Of a DNA stretch of 58,887 nt, positions 29,616 through 37,904 are shown piece after piece. A program made the translations under genes and the position numbers. Each line of letters begins with the position of its first letter. The first letter of the stretch is position 1. The notes below the pieces were generated by a model. The model did not search any database. It worked only from the letters and a program-made list of their open reading frames with translations, and was not told where the DNA came from. The stretch comes from Acinetobacter sp. MB5 (GTDB lineage Bacteria; Pseudomonadota; Gammaproteobacteria; Pseudomonadales; Moraxellaceae), in NCBI RefSeq assembly GCF_003261585.1, contig NZ_POVU01000016.1, forward strand, positions 1 to 58,887, read 5' to 3'.

Positions 29616-29915
29616 TTGTGAATTATTTTATTTTTATAACTCAAAAAATAATTATTCATAGTTAATAAAATTAATATTAAACACTTCCTCTATCTTTTTG
29701 AGAAAATTAGAATGAGGGGGCTGCATTGTGATTTATGGTTTAAATACGACTGATGAAAGAAATTTAAGATACAAGGTGGTCTATAATAAAAAAATTAAAA
29801 AAGTGACTAACAAATAATTTTCATATTATATAAAAAATCATACAAGTTAATCACTTCATTTCACATAAACTTTCAATATATTCATTCTCATTTACAAGTT
29901 GGTTTATAAAAAATA
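29616..29915. other. AT-rich gap between IS debris and pgaD
   Basis: About 300 nt with no confident gene. A 29-codon plus-strand frame at 29728-29817 (GTG start, preceded by GAGGGGG) is noted in the findings. No clear terminator hairpin for pgaD was found. Confidence 0.4.
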
Positions 29916-30401
29916 TTACTTCATAATATTATATTGCTCTAACAATCCATCATCATCATAATGCAAAATAATATTAGATCCTTGTTGCAATTTAAGAACA
30001 TCATTCTGAGTCAATGAAAAATCCTGAGCAAATTCTTCAATTGGTGTGTTTTGAGATTTGTGTCTACGTTCCTTATGATTAAATCTAACCCAATTATATG
30101 ATGCCCATATAATCAGCAATAAACTAAAAATTAATATACCAATCCCAATATACATCAAGCCATGTAATTGTGCATACATCGTATCATTGAAAATATATTT
30201 TTTAACAATCGTGAACTCAAAGTACCATAAAAATAGTGTAATTAATGGAAAGATAATCAGAATAAATAAAATCCATCCGATCAATTGCAATAAATAACCA
30301 GCTGTTTTATTTTTGACATAGTCAGGATTATCAATATACGCTGGTAAATCGAGCTTTGATTCATCTTCTATGATTTGATAATCAAGGACTGGATTACTCA
30401 T
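29916..30401 (-). CDS. pgaD: PNAG biosynthesis protein PgaD
   Basis: Small inner-membrane partner of the PgaC synthase; in E. coli the pair forms the c-di-GMP-responsive PNAG polymerase. Two transmembrane helices are visible (about residues 38-60 and 85-110). The cytoplasmic tail ends with FAQDFSLTQNDVLKLQQG and an acidic stretch. Length 161 (E. coli 137). The start overlaps the pgaC stop by 4 nt. Two GGDEF proteins encoded further right could supply the activating signal. Confidence 0.9.
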   Translation of the reverse strand: MSNPVLDYQIIEDESKLDLPAYIDNPDYVKNKTAGYLLQLIGWILFILIIFPLITLFLWYFEFTIVKKYIFNDTMYAQLHGLMYIGIGILIFSLLLIIWASYNWVRFNHKERRHKSQNTPIEEFAQDFSLTQNDVLKLQQGSNIILHYDDDGLLEQYNIMK

Positions 30402-31645
30402 AATTTCTCTCCTTTAAAACCACGATCTGGACTCACCCAACGTGCACGTTTTTTAGGTAAAAATAATGCTCTCGGTACTGCAACAACGGTTGTTAAGGTT
30501 GTCACCAACCAAAAGAAAAGTGGATACCAAATCACCCAAAAGTAATTTCGGAAAAAACGATGTTTGCCATCATAGCGTTTATCAATCCATAGACTGACCG
30601 TAAACTGAATCAAGCAGGTAAAGCCCAATATCGCACCATACCATTCAGGTAAAAGTGTTTTAACAAAAATCTCGCTTGGAATATGAAAGAAAACACCCAG
30701 AAAATACAGGATAAAAATAAGCAGCATGATATAAGACCACGTCACGCTCATTATTGTTTCTAAAATAATGATCCACATACGGCGTAATCGCCATTTAAAC
30801 ATATGCTTTGTATAATCACGTAAGACTTCCATACCACCTTGTGCCCAACGCAATCGCTGTTTGCATAAACCCACAAATGTTTCAGGCATATAAATATAGC
30901 AAAGTGCTTGAGGAATATACTGGATATCCCAGTGGCTAAACTGTAGTTTCCACGAGATATCAATATCTTCTGTCAACTTATCATCAGACCAGAAACCCAC
31001 CTGTTCAACTGCTGTTTTACGAAATCCCGCTATAACACCAGAAACAGTAAAAAGTCGTCCATAAGTTCGTTGTGCACGCTTAATTAAACCGATAATTGAA
31101 GAAAACTCACCAACTTGCAATTTTCCCAGAATACTTGAACGGTTAATAATACGAGGATTCCCCGTTACAGCACCCACACGAGGCAACTTGACCATCGGAT
31201 CCATCATCCATAGCACAGCATGTGGATGAAGTAATGCATCGCCATCAATACAGATCAAGTATTCATACTTACTGACCAAAACAGCAGAGCGTAATGCAAA
31301 TGCCTTACCTTGGTTCTTCGCCAAATGTACCACTCTTAAATTGCTATATTGACTTTGCAATTCATCTAGGATTTGTCCTGTTCGATCTGTACTACCATCA
31401 TTAACCGCGATAATTTCAAATTGAGGATATTGTGTTTGAGATGCATAACGGATTGTGTCTCTTATATGCTCTTCCTCATTAAAACAGGGAATAAGAATAC
31501 TACACCCTTCATCTGTAGGTCTTGGAACAGGATGTTTCGGAAATTCTCGTTTGAAGAAAAACCAGATACCACCAACAATCCAGATCCATGCCATAAACAA
31601 GGGGTATAAAAATGCAAAATCAAATAAATATTTTAACCAGCTCAT
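30398..31645 (-). CDS. pgaC: poly-beta-1,6-N-acetylglucosamine synthase
   Basis: Processive GT2 enzyme that polymerises UDP-GlcNAc into PNAG. One N-terminal helix pair precedes the catalytic domain: ILIPCFNEEEHI, AVNDGSTDRTG, CIDGDALLH (DxD), GNPRIINRS, LTEDIDISWKL (TED) and QRLRWAQGGMEV (QxxRW). Two to three C-terminal helices follow (about 285-400). 415 aa, close to the family norm. It is the third gene of a tightly coupled operon with ATGA overlaps on both sides. Confidence 0.96.
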   Translation of the reverse strand: MSWLKYLFDFAFLYPLFMAWIWIVGGIWFFFKREFPKHPVPRPTDEGCSILIPCFNEEEHIRDTIRYASQTQYPQFEIIAVNDGSTDRTGQILDELQSQYSNLRVVHLAKNQGKAFALRSAVLVSKYEYLICIDGDALLHPHAVLWMMDPMVKLPRVGAVTGNPRIINRSSILGKLQVGEFSSIIGLIKRAQRTYGRLFTVSGVIAGFRKTAVEQVGFWSDDKLTEDIDISWKLQFSHWDIQYIPQALCYIYMPETFVGLCKQRLRWAQGGMEVLRDYTKHMFKWRLRRMWIIILETIMSVTWSYIMLLIFILYFLGVFFHIPSEIFVKTLLPEWYGAILGFTCLIQFTVSLWIDKRYDGKHRFFRNYFWVIWYPLFFWLVTTLTTVVAVPRALFLPKKRARWVSPDRGFKGEKL

Positions 31646-33429
31646 GGGCCTTTCTCCATATTCATATCATTTTTAAATGGATTTTTATAATCGAATGGAC
31701 TGTTGGTTTGGCTGAGTGGGGTATAAAGATACTTATGAAAAAACATCCCATTTTCTAAACTATATTGATTTGCTCCAATGTTTTGAATTCCCATTTTTTG
31801 CAAATCAATTAATGTTTTTTGTGCTGCCTTCCAGTCAGCTTCTGATTTTAGATTTTTTACATCCATGCTAAAAGATATTCGAGATTTTGTAGATAATGGC
31901 AATCCACCAAAAACCGTTTTCAACATTTTTGTTTGCTGTTTATCTGCAGGTTTATCCAAAATAAAATCAACAAACTCAAAATGCTTCATCAGATTTGGTA
32001 AAACATTATCCATAGATTGTTCTAAATCTGGAGTAAGTGGAACCCGAAGACCAAATCGGAATGTCTTACTTACATTTGAATAATAGACTGCCGATTGCTG
32101 AATTTTGTCGAACCACTGCATTTTTTCTGGTGATGTAATTTCTGATATATCACCATCAGATTGCAAAAATAGCCCAGATAAACCCGTATTATTTTTCATC
32201 AAATCCACAACAAATGGCTTTAACTTTTGTGGCTGATTTTTAAAATCACTTAATGGAATATTTGCATAAACGTCCGCAGCCAGCCGTGTTTGAATTTGCC
32301 AAGTCGCTCGATTCATCACGTCTTGAGACATCGGAAAAACAGTATTTGGAAAAAAGGCAGCCTGATGTGTTTGGTTAAAAACATCGATAAAAACCTTATG
32401 GACTGCTAAAGCCTGTATTCGATCAAGCATCATACCTAGACGCTGATCATCATATTGTCCTGTTGCGCCAACCAAATCATCAAGTTTAATCGTAATGCTA
32501 TGCCTGATGTCTATTTTCAAATCTTCATGATACTTCACAACATTAATGAGTTCTTGTTGGACTTCTTCCGAGTCTGGATTACCCAACAACAAGATTCTTT
32601 TGTAGGTTCGATCATTAATTTGATTAATTCCAGATCGGCCTAAACTAAATGAAATCGGCAAACCCGCTTTTTTGGCAATATCCTCGGTTTCTGGCGTTAC
32701 AGCACCATAAGGCCAAATGACTGCTTTGACTTGAATACCTAGCTGTTTTTCCAAGATCTGTTTTGATTTCAATAAATCATTATAAATTCGCTGTTGGTAT
32801 TCTTGATCGGTTTCATAGCGTTGTTGGTTTTTCAAATATTGCCGAGTAATTGCAGAGGGTTCTTCATTTCCTTGTGGATTTGCTAAAATCCCAACATGTA
32901 AACTGTCTGTATGACTGACGAAATCAACCAATCCAGACTTTTGCATTTCCCTCATTTCATTCCAAGTCATAAAATTTTCAGGATTCTTGTAAGTGATTTC
33001 ATCGTCAAATTTGGTCGTTTTGTTTGTCCAACCCGTCATAATCGCAAAGACAGCAGGAAACTTATATTCTTTCAACAATGGAAAAACTTGGGTATAGCCG
33101 CTGACTAATCCATCATCAAAACTTAAGACAATTGCATTTGGAGGAAGTGGTTTTTTCCCTTCACGAGCATCAATAATTTGTTGCACTGAAACAGGATGCC
33201 ATTTTGAATGGCTTAACCAGTCAAAAAATTCAGCAAGACTTCGAGAATTCACCGCATATGGATCAGCATCATCTTTTTTCATAACGTCTTCTCTTACATT
33301 ATGAAAATTCAATGCAATTGACTGATTTTGCTCTAATATGCTGTCAGGTACAGCGGCATATGCTTGTACGAACAAAAAATTTGAAAGTACAAAAACACAT
33401 GGCAATATTTTTTGATTAAATTTTATCAT
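31642..33429 (-). CDS. pgaB: PNAG N-deacetylase PgaB
   Basis: Periplasmic enzyme that partly deacetylates PNAG so that it can be exported. The N-terminal deacetylase domain has the CE4/NodB motifs VLSFDDGL (Asp-Asp), VSHTDSLH (metal His pair) and VIWPYGAV. The C-terminal glycosidase-like domain (about 310-595) includes FPNTVFPMSQD and YANIPLSDF. The signal peptide ends ...VQAYA-A with no lipobox Cys, unlike the E. coli lipoprotein. At 595 residues it is about 75 shorter than E. coli PgaB, and the region matching the HDD motif is altered. It overlaps pgaA by one base and pgaC by four. Confidence 0.94.
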   Translation of the reverse strand: MIKFNQKILPCVFVLSNFLFVQAYAAVPDSILEQNQSIALNFHNVREDVMKKDDADPYAVNSRSLAEFFDWLSHSKWHPVSVQQIIDAREGKKPLPPNAIVLSFDDGLVSGYTQVFPLLKEYKFPAVFAIMTGWTNKTTKFDDEITYKNPENFMTWNEMREMQKSGLVDFVSHTDSLHVGILANPQGNEEPSAITRQYLKNQQRYETDQEYQQRIYNDLLKSKQILEKQLGIQVKAVIWPYGAVTPETEDIAKKAGLPISFSLGRSGINQINDRTYKRILLLGNPDSEEVQQELINVVKYHEDLKIDIRHSITIKLDDLVGATGQYDDQRLGMMLDRIQALAVHKVFIDVFNQTHQAAFFPNTVFPMSQDVMNRATWQIQTRLAADVYANIPLSDFKNQPQKLKPFVVDLMKNNTGLSGLFLQSDGDISEITSPEKMQWFDKIQQSAVYYSNVSKTFRFGLRVPLTPDLEQSMDNVLPNLMKHFEFVDFILDKPADKQQTKMLKTVFGGLPLSTKSRISFSMDVKNLKSEADWKAAQKTLIDLQKMGIQNIGANQYSLENGMFFHKYLYTPLSQTNSPFDYKNPFKNDMNMEKGP

Positions 33430-35906
33430 TAGAAAACACCCCTGAATCCTACCAGACCATAGACTCGATCTTCTTGCCGTCCATCATAAGGGTGTCTTGT
33501 CATGCCAATTCCGTATTCGAACTGCCATGTACGAGACAATGACCACTGGTGCATGTATTGCACATTCCAAGTTGCCTTGGTTCCATAATTTTTTTGATTG
33601 TAGAACCCTGTACCTACCTCAAAATGCTGAGTGAAACTTTGGTTATATTTTCTCCATGTGATCCAATCATGCATTAGAGTGATATTCATCGCATAGTATT
33701 GTTCAGGGCTGAAATATTCGAGATTTTGTTTACTGTTGGAGCCATAGCCTGCACTCACAAGCATATCGGTTATATGATGTGGAGAAGCCTGAATGCGCTG
33801 GGTAAAATCAAAAGTCCAGTCTTGTTGTTTATTGCCATCGGAAATATCCGTATAACCATAGGTCAATGCAGCTGAACGTGATTCATTTTGACGCCACATG
33901 ATACTTGCCAAATACAACTGTCCATCCTTTTTATTCTGGATGGCTTGTAAAGGAATTGGCGCCTGACTGTTGTACTGCAAATGATATTGCCAGTTATCAT
34001 TGAGCCACTGCGACCAGTTTAGATCCACACCTGTTTTTTCATGATGTGAATTTTGCGACAATGCCACAGTTAAATCTTTACGATTAGATGCCCATTCCAA
34101 ACCTAAACCATAACGATCATCTCGAATATTACCGATATCGAAATGACCGCTCCGATTTTGAGAAAAGGCAAAAAGACGGTAATTGTCATACATCCATGGT
34201 GCATTCAATTGCGTATAACTGTCTAAATCTCGGGTTCCTCTTAAGGTTTGATTGACCTGATCCGAATTGCTATGTCCCCAATCCGTTTCATGAGTAATAC
34301 TAAAATGATCCCGATCAGCCATTTCTTTGCGGCTTTTCATCACGGTTGTATCATTTGGGTACAATTCTAACGCATGTGCTAGATCTCTTTTCCAAGCCTG
34401 AATGTTGCCTAAATCCTGATCGTTTTCTACCTGATTTATTAATGTATTTTTATCTGGCTCAGTGTTTGTTAATCTTGCCAAAGTCATTTTGGCATGAAGT
34501 GGCTGCTCTCTCCACCGCTGTATCGTGGCTAGATTATTAAGGTAAAGTGAACTATTCGGTGTTTTCGCAACAACATCCTGATAATATTTTTCTGATTTAT
34601 CAAACTCATTGCGATACGCGTAATTTAAACCTTTTAAGGTAATATACTCATAGCGATCATCGGCAGTCGTCCGATCTTCACCGATAACATTGCTGTAGTG
34701 ATATATTGGAATAAGATGATCAACATCCTTAATCAATTGATCTGCTTGCTGATACTTTTCTTGCTCAATATACGAATAGTAAAGACCAGAATAAACTTCC
34801 ATATCTGGATAATTCTTTTCTTTCAATAAACTCAGATATAAAGGTTCGGCTTGTTGTGGCTTTTTTATTCGCAAATATGCATTTGCCAGTGCATGTCTGA
34901 CATATGGAGGCATTTCTGTATAAGGGCGATTTAGTTGCTGTGCATATGAAATCGCTTCATAAGATCGTTCGCGGAAACTGAGCGCATAAATATAGTTATA
35001 GTAAAAATTAAAATATCCTGGCTTGCCTCTAGAAACCCGTTTTTGCAAATTTGTTGCTTGATCTAGACATTTATCCAAATTTGCATAACTCACCTTGTCT
35101 CCTTCACCATGACTTGATAAATACTTGTAACGCTCTATTGCATGTTTAATATCTTGACTAAACTGCAAAAGTTCCAGATTTAAAGATAAATCTGATTTTT
35201 TGTCATTTAAATTACTATGTGCCTTTAAAAACTGATCTGCCTCCGAAAGACTTCCTGCATCAATCAATGCATAGAAATACTCTTCCTGTACACTCGCAGA
35301 CTCTGGGGCTTTTTGATACGCAAGACCAGCAGCATTCAAACTTTCTATCGGCTTGCCTGACATACGATATGCATAAGAGACCTGAGTCAGTTCATCTGCA
35401 TTTAAATTATCCAGGGGAATACCTGTTAAAGTGCTAATTGCATCTTGTGGCTGATTTAATTCCGCATATAGAACCGCTTTAAGCACTTGTAACTGGATAC
35501 TTTTATTGTATGGCTCAAATTTTTTCAGCCACATCAAAGCAAGACTGAATTGTTGTTGATCCCTAAGCCCCTGAACCACTGGAATCTGGGCATACTCAGG
35601 AAATTGCTTCGCCTGAATCCGCTGGAGTAAAGCAATATCGTCCTGATTAACTTTCTGTGTCTGAAATCGTAATGTTAAATAATCCGCGAGTACAACTTGG
35701 TCATCGGGATATTGAGATATTAATGAATGGAACAAAGACATTCCTTGTTCAACTTGTCCCTGCCTAACCAGAACAACAGCTTTTTCACGAGATGATTTTA
35801 ACGCTACTGATTCTTCAGTGGCATGGGCAACCGATATCGGTATGATCAACAGAGAAGTAATGCAACTCATTGCACTACGATAATTAAATATAGTCAATTT
35901 CGGCAT
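33429..35906 (-). CDS. pgaA: PNAG export porin PgaA
   Basis: Outer-membrane exporter of partly deacetylated PNAG. A signal peptide (cleavage near VAHA, about residue 30) is followed by a long TPR superhelix (about 35-520; repeats such as NAYLRIKKPQQAEPLYLSLL) and a C-terminal 16-strand-type barrel (about 525-825) ending in VYGLVGFRGVF with a terminal Phe. 825 aa, similar to E. coli (807). First gene of pgaABCD, with AAAAGG just before the ATG. The gene is more AT-rich than metH or lon. Confidence 0.95.
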   Translation of the reverse strand: MPKLTIFNYRSAMSCITSLLIIPISVAHATEESVALKSSREKAVVLVRQGQVEQGMSLFHSLISQYPDDQVVLADYLTLRFQTQKVNQDDIALLQRIQAKQFPEYAQIPVVQGLRDQQQFSLALMWLKKFEPYNKSIQLQVLKAVLYAELNQPQDAISTLTGIPLDNLNADELTQVSYAYRMSGKPIESLNAAGLAYQKAPESASVQEEYFYALIDAGSLSEADQFLKAHSNLNDKKSDLSLNLELLQFSQDIKHAIERYKYLSSHGEGDKVSYANLDKCLDQATNLQKRVSRGKPGYFNFYYNYIYALSFRERSYEAISYAQQLNRPYTEMPPYVRHALANAYLRIKKPQQAEPLYLSLLKEKNYPDMEVYSGLYYSYIEQEKYQQADQLIKDVDHLIPIYHYSNVIGEDRTTADDRYEYITLKGLNYAYRNEFDKSEKYYQDVVAKTPNSSLYLNNLATIQRWREQPLHAKMTLARLTNTEPDKNTLINQVENDQDLGNIQAWKRDLAHALELYPNDTTVMKSRKEMADRDHFSITHETDWGHSNSDQVNQTLRGTRDLDSYTQLNAPWMYDNYRLFAFSQNRSGHFDIGNIRDDRYGLGLEWASNRKDLTVALSQNSHHEKTGVDLNWSQWLNDNWQYHLQYNSQAPIPLQAIQNKKDGQLYLASIMWRQNESRSAALTYGYTDISDGNKQQDWTFDFTQRIQASPHHITDMLVSAGYGSNSKQNLEYFSPEQYYAMNITLMHDWITWRKYNQSFTQHFEVGTGFYNQKNYGTKATWNVQYMHQWSLSRTWQFEYGIGMTRHPYDGRQEDRVYGLVGFRGVF

Positions 35907-36272
35907 CCTTTTATTCTAAGTTTTTAATGTTCTTTTCTAATAACTATTACTCTATTCCTATTCATCATAAAAGTATATTGTTTGTTTTTTAGACAAACCT
36001 AATATGTTTACCTACCCCTGCCAATTTTTAAAGCATCAAAAAAAATGAACCTTAGATACAGTTTTTTTTGTATTTTTTAAAAAACTTTACTTCGAAAGAA
36101 CTCTTCAATTTTTCAAGAAAAGTTCATCAATATTTAAAAAAACTTTCTCCCCCACAAAAAAAACAGCATTTTTCAAATAATCAACTCACTATATATTTTT
36201 AAGAACTATTCTATTTTTTATACAAAAAAACAATCATTTGAATAATTTTAGAGCAAATGCCATAAGTTATTG
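35907..36272. other. AT-rich control region upstream of pgaA
   Basis: About 370 nt of very AT-rich DNA with many A and T tracts and no gene. Tracts phased like these often bind H-NS-type silencers. A short inverted pair GTTTG ... CAAAC lies at about 35978-35997. The pga promoter must lie here, but I cannot place it. Confidence 0.45.
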
Positions 36273-36301
36273 TTGCCAACAAAAATAACTTGTTTTATGA
36301 T
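36273..36301 (+). promoter_or_regulatory. sigma-70 promoter of tRNA-Leu
   Basis: TTGCCA (36273-36278) and TATGAT (36296-36301) with a 17-nt spacer, followed by a GC-rich discriminator (GCGCCC) typical of stringently controlled stable RNA promoters. The tRNA starts at 36311. Confidence 0.75.
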
Positions 36302-36310
36302 TGCGCCCAT

Positions 36311-36396
36311 GCCCGGGTGGTGAAATAGGTAGACACAGGGGATTTAAAATCCCCCGCCCACAAAGCGTGCCGGTTCGAGTCCGGCCCCGGGCACCA
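36311..36396 (+). tRNA. tRNA-Leu (TAA)
   Basis: An 86-nt class II tRNA. The acceptor stem GCCCGGG pairs with CCCGGGC, followed by A73 and an encoded CCA. The anticodon stem GGGGA/TCCCC encloses loop TTTAAAA, giving anticodon TAA. A long variable arm is present, and the T arm is GGTTCGAGTCC. A 13-bp inverted repeat starts inside its 3' end. Confidence 0.97.
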
Positions 36397-36428
36397 TTTT
36401 AAAACTGTTAAAATGGTGCCAAAAATAT

Positions 36429-36449
36429 CCAGCGAAAGCTGGTTTTTTT
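36429..36449 (+). terminator. terminator after tRNA-Leu
   Basis: Hairpin CCAGC-GAAA-GCTGG with a GNRA tetraloop and a run of seven T. Confidence 0.92.
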
Positions 36450-36609
36450 ATGCTTATAAATTTCGCCTCTGCACTTATTGTCATTACAGATCCATAACAA
36501 AATTTTCAATTCTTATCTTTTTTACAGCACAGTACACACCAAAAATCCATGCTTTCTCCTGCATGATATTCGTTTAGGTTTTTTATTTATTTTTAGCTTT
36601 GGTCTATCT

Positions 36610-37113
36610 ATGAATCCATTGGTGATTGTCTGTTTATGTCTTTCTTCATACGCTTTAGTCTCTTGTAAACCCACGGATTCAGATTCACAAAAAATCAACT
36701 TTAGCCACAATCAACTTTTTGATATTCAAAATGATATGGCATTATTACAGACTCTATCACTCCGACAAAATCAGGAAAGTGCTATTTTTCAGCAACAAGC
36801 TCTTAACGTAATCAGATCTGGAAATTCAAAGCAAATTGATCAGGTGGTTCAAAATCTGCAGCAGCAAGTAGATCAATTTAATCAGCAATTACGTAATCTT
36901 GTTCTTAGTAGTACAGAAGTCGATACCATCCGAAGAAAAATGATTCGTAGCTACAATTTAAGTATGGAACTTGCTCAACAAGGCGCTGCCAAACAACCTG
37001 ATACTCAAAAAATAGAACGATTACAACAGCAACTTACAAAAGTGCAGGATGAAATTCATCAGCTACAAGATCAAGCTCTGTCAAAAATCAATCATGCAAA
37101 GCTAGCTTCATAG
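36610..37113 (+). CDS. putative lipoprotein with coiled coil, 167 aa
   Basis: Signal sequence MNPLVIVCLCLSSYALVSC with lipobox LVSC, so the mature protein would start at Cys19. The rest is Gln-rich and helical (VQNLQQQVDQFNQQLRNL and IERLQQQLTKVQDEIHQLQ), a likely coiled coil of about 100 residues. I do not recognise a family. The frame is open upstream from a TTG at 36478, but that would bury the signal sequence, so the ATG at 36610 is chosen. The next gene begins 57 nt downstream on the same strand and may be co-transcribed. Confidence 0.78.
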   Translation: MNPLVIVCLCLSSYALVSCKPTDSDSQKINFSHNQLFDIQNDMALLQTLSLRQNQESAIFQQQALNVIRSGNSKQIDQVVQNLQQQVDQFNQQLRNLVLSSTEVDTIRRKMIRSYNLSMELAQQGAAKQPDTQKIERLQQQLTKVQDEIHQLQDQALSKINHAKLAS

Positions 37114-37170
37114 GCTATTTCACTTTACTCAACTGTTTTTAATCGTAATACTTGGGCATACAAGATTGTC

Positions 37171-37776
37171 ATGAATCAATCAATGAATACTCATCATCTC
37201 GATTTAAACAAGCTCCGCCGACAATTACGCCAACAACGTCGCCGCCTTGATTGTTTCCAGCAACGTCAAGCTGCTCAAGCTGTACTGAATAGACTTCGTT
37301 ATCATCCCACTATTCGTAAATCTAAAAAAATTGGCTTGTATTTAGATGCTTTTGGGGAAATTCCTACAACAGGTTTAATTGAACTCTGTTTTAAACTGAA
37401 TAAAGAAGTCTATTTACCTAAAATTTGTAATATGAATCAAAATTTATTTTGGGTAAAAATTTCTCGACAACAATTTTATACGCGGCGCTTTGCCATGCAT
37501 CGCTTAGGAATGCTAGAACCACAACAGCGAGGTATTGCGGTACAACATCTTGATGTGTTATGTATGCCTTTACTGGCTTGTGATACAACAGGTATGCGTT
37601 TAGGTATGGGGGGAGGTTTTTATGACCGCACTTTAGCCAAAACTAAACAACGTCCATATCGTTTAGGGCTCGCACATGATTTTCAACGGCTCAACTTTAT
37701 CCTTCCACATCAAGCATGGGATCAACCCTTACATGCACTTTGCACACCACACCACTATCAGGTTTTCACGCTATAG
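37171..37776 (+). CDS. fthC: 5-formyltetrahydrofolate cyclo-ligase
   Basis: ATP-dependent conversion of 5-formyl-THF to 5,10-methenyl-THF, returning folate to the one-carbon pool used by GlyA and MetH. The conserved LRRQLRQQRRRL N-terminus, LYLDAFGEIPT, and the nucleotide-binding GMRLGMGGGFYDRTL (about residues 142-156) are present. Length 201 (E. coli YgfA 182). Adenine-binding and folate-binding residues lie in the expected order. Confidence 0.93.
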   Translation: MNQSMNTHHLDLNKLRRQLRQQRRRLDCFQQRQAAQAVLNRLRYHPTIRKSKKIGLYLDAFGEIPTTGLIELCFKLNKEVYLPKICNMNQNLFWVKISRQQFYTRRFAMHRLGMLEPQQRGIAVQHLDVLCMPLLACDTTGMRLGMGGGFYDRTLAKTKQRPYRLGLAHDFQRLNFILPHQAWDQPLHALCTPHHYQVFTL

Positions 37777-37904
37777 AGGACTGATCCAAATTTAATCAAA
37801 ACCATTGTTTTTTATTTTTTTCACAAAACTTACCCTTGTAATTTAAAAAAAACACATCACTATAAAAATCATGGCAACACTGTTGTCACTCATTAGGAGT
37901 GCCC

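Noticed and set aside
37836..37866. Heat-shock (sigma-32) promoter upstream of lon
   Set aside because: TTGTAA and TATAAA are present, but the 19-nt spacing and lack of a CCCCAT-like -10 do not support a sigma-32 site by eye.
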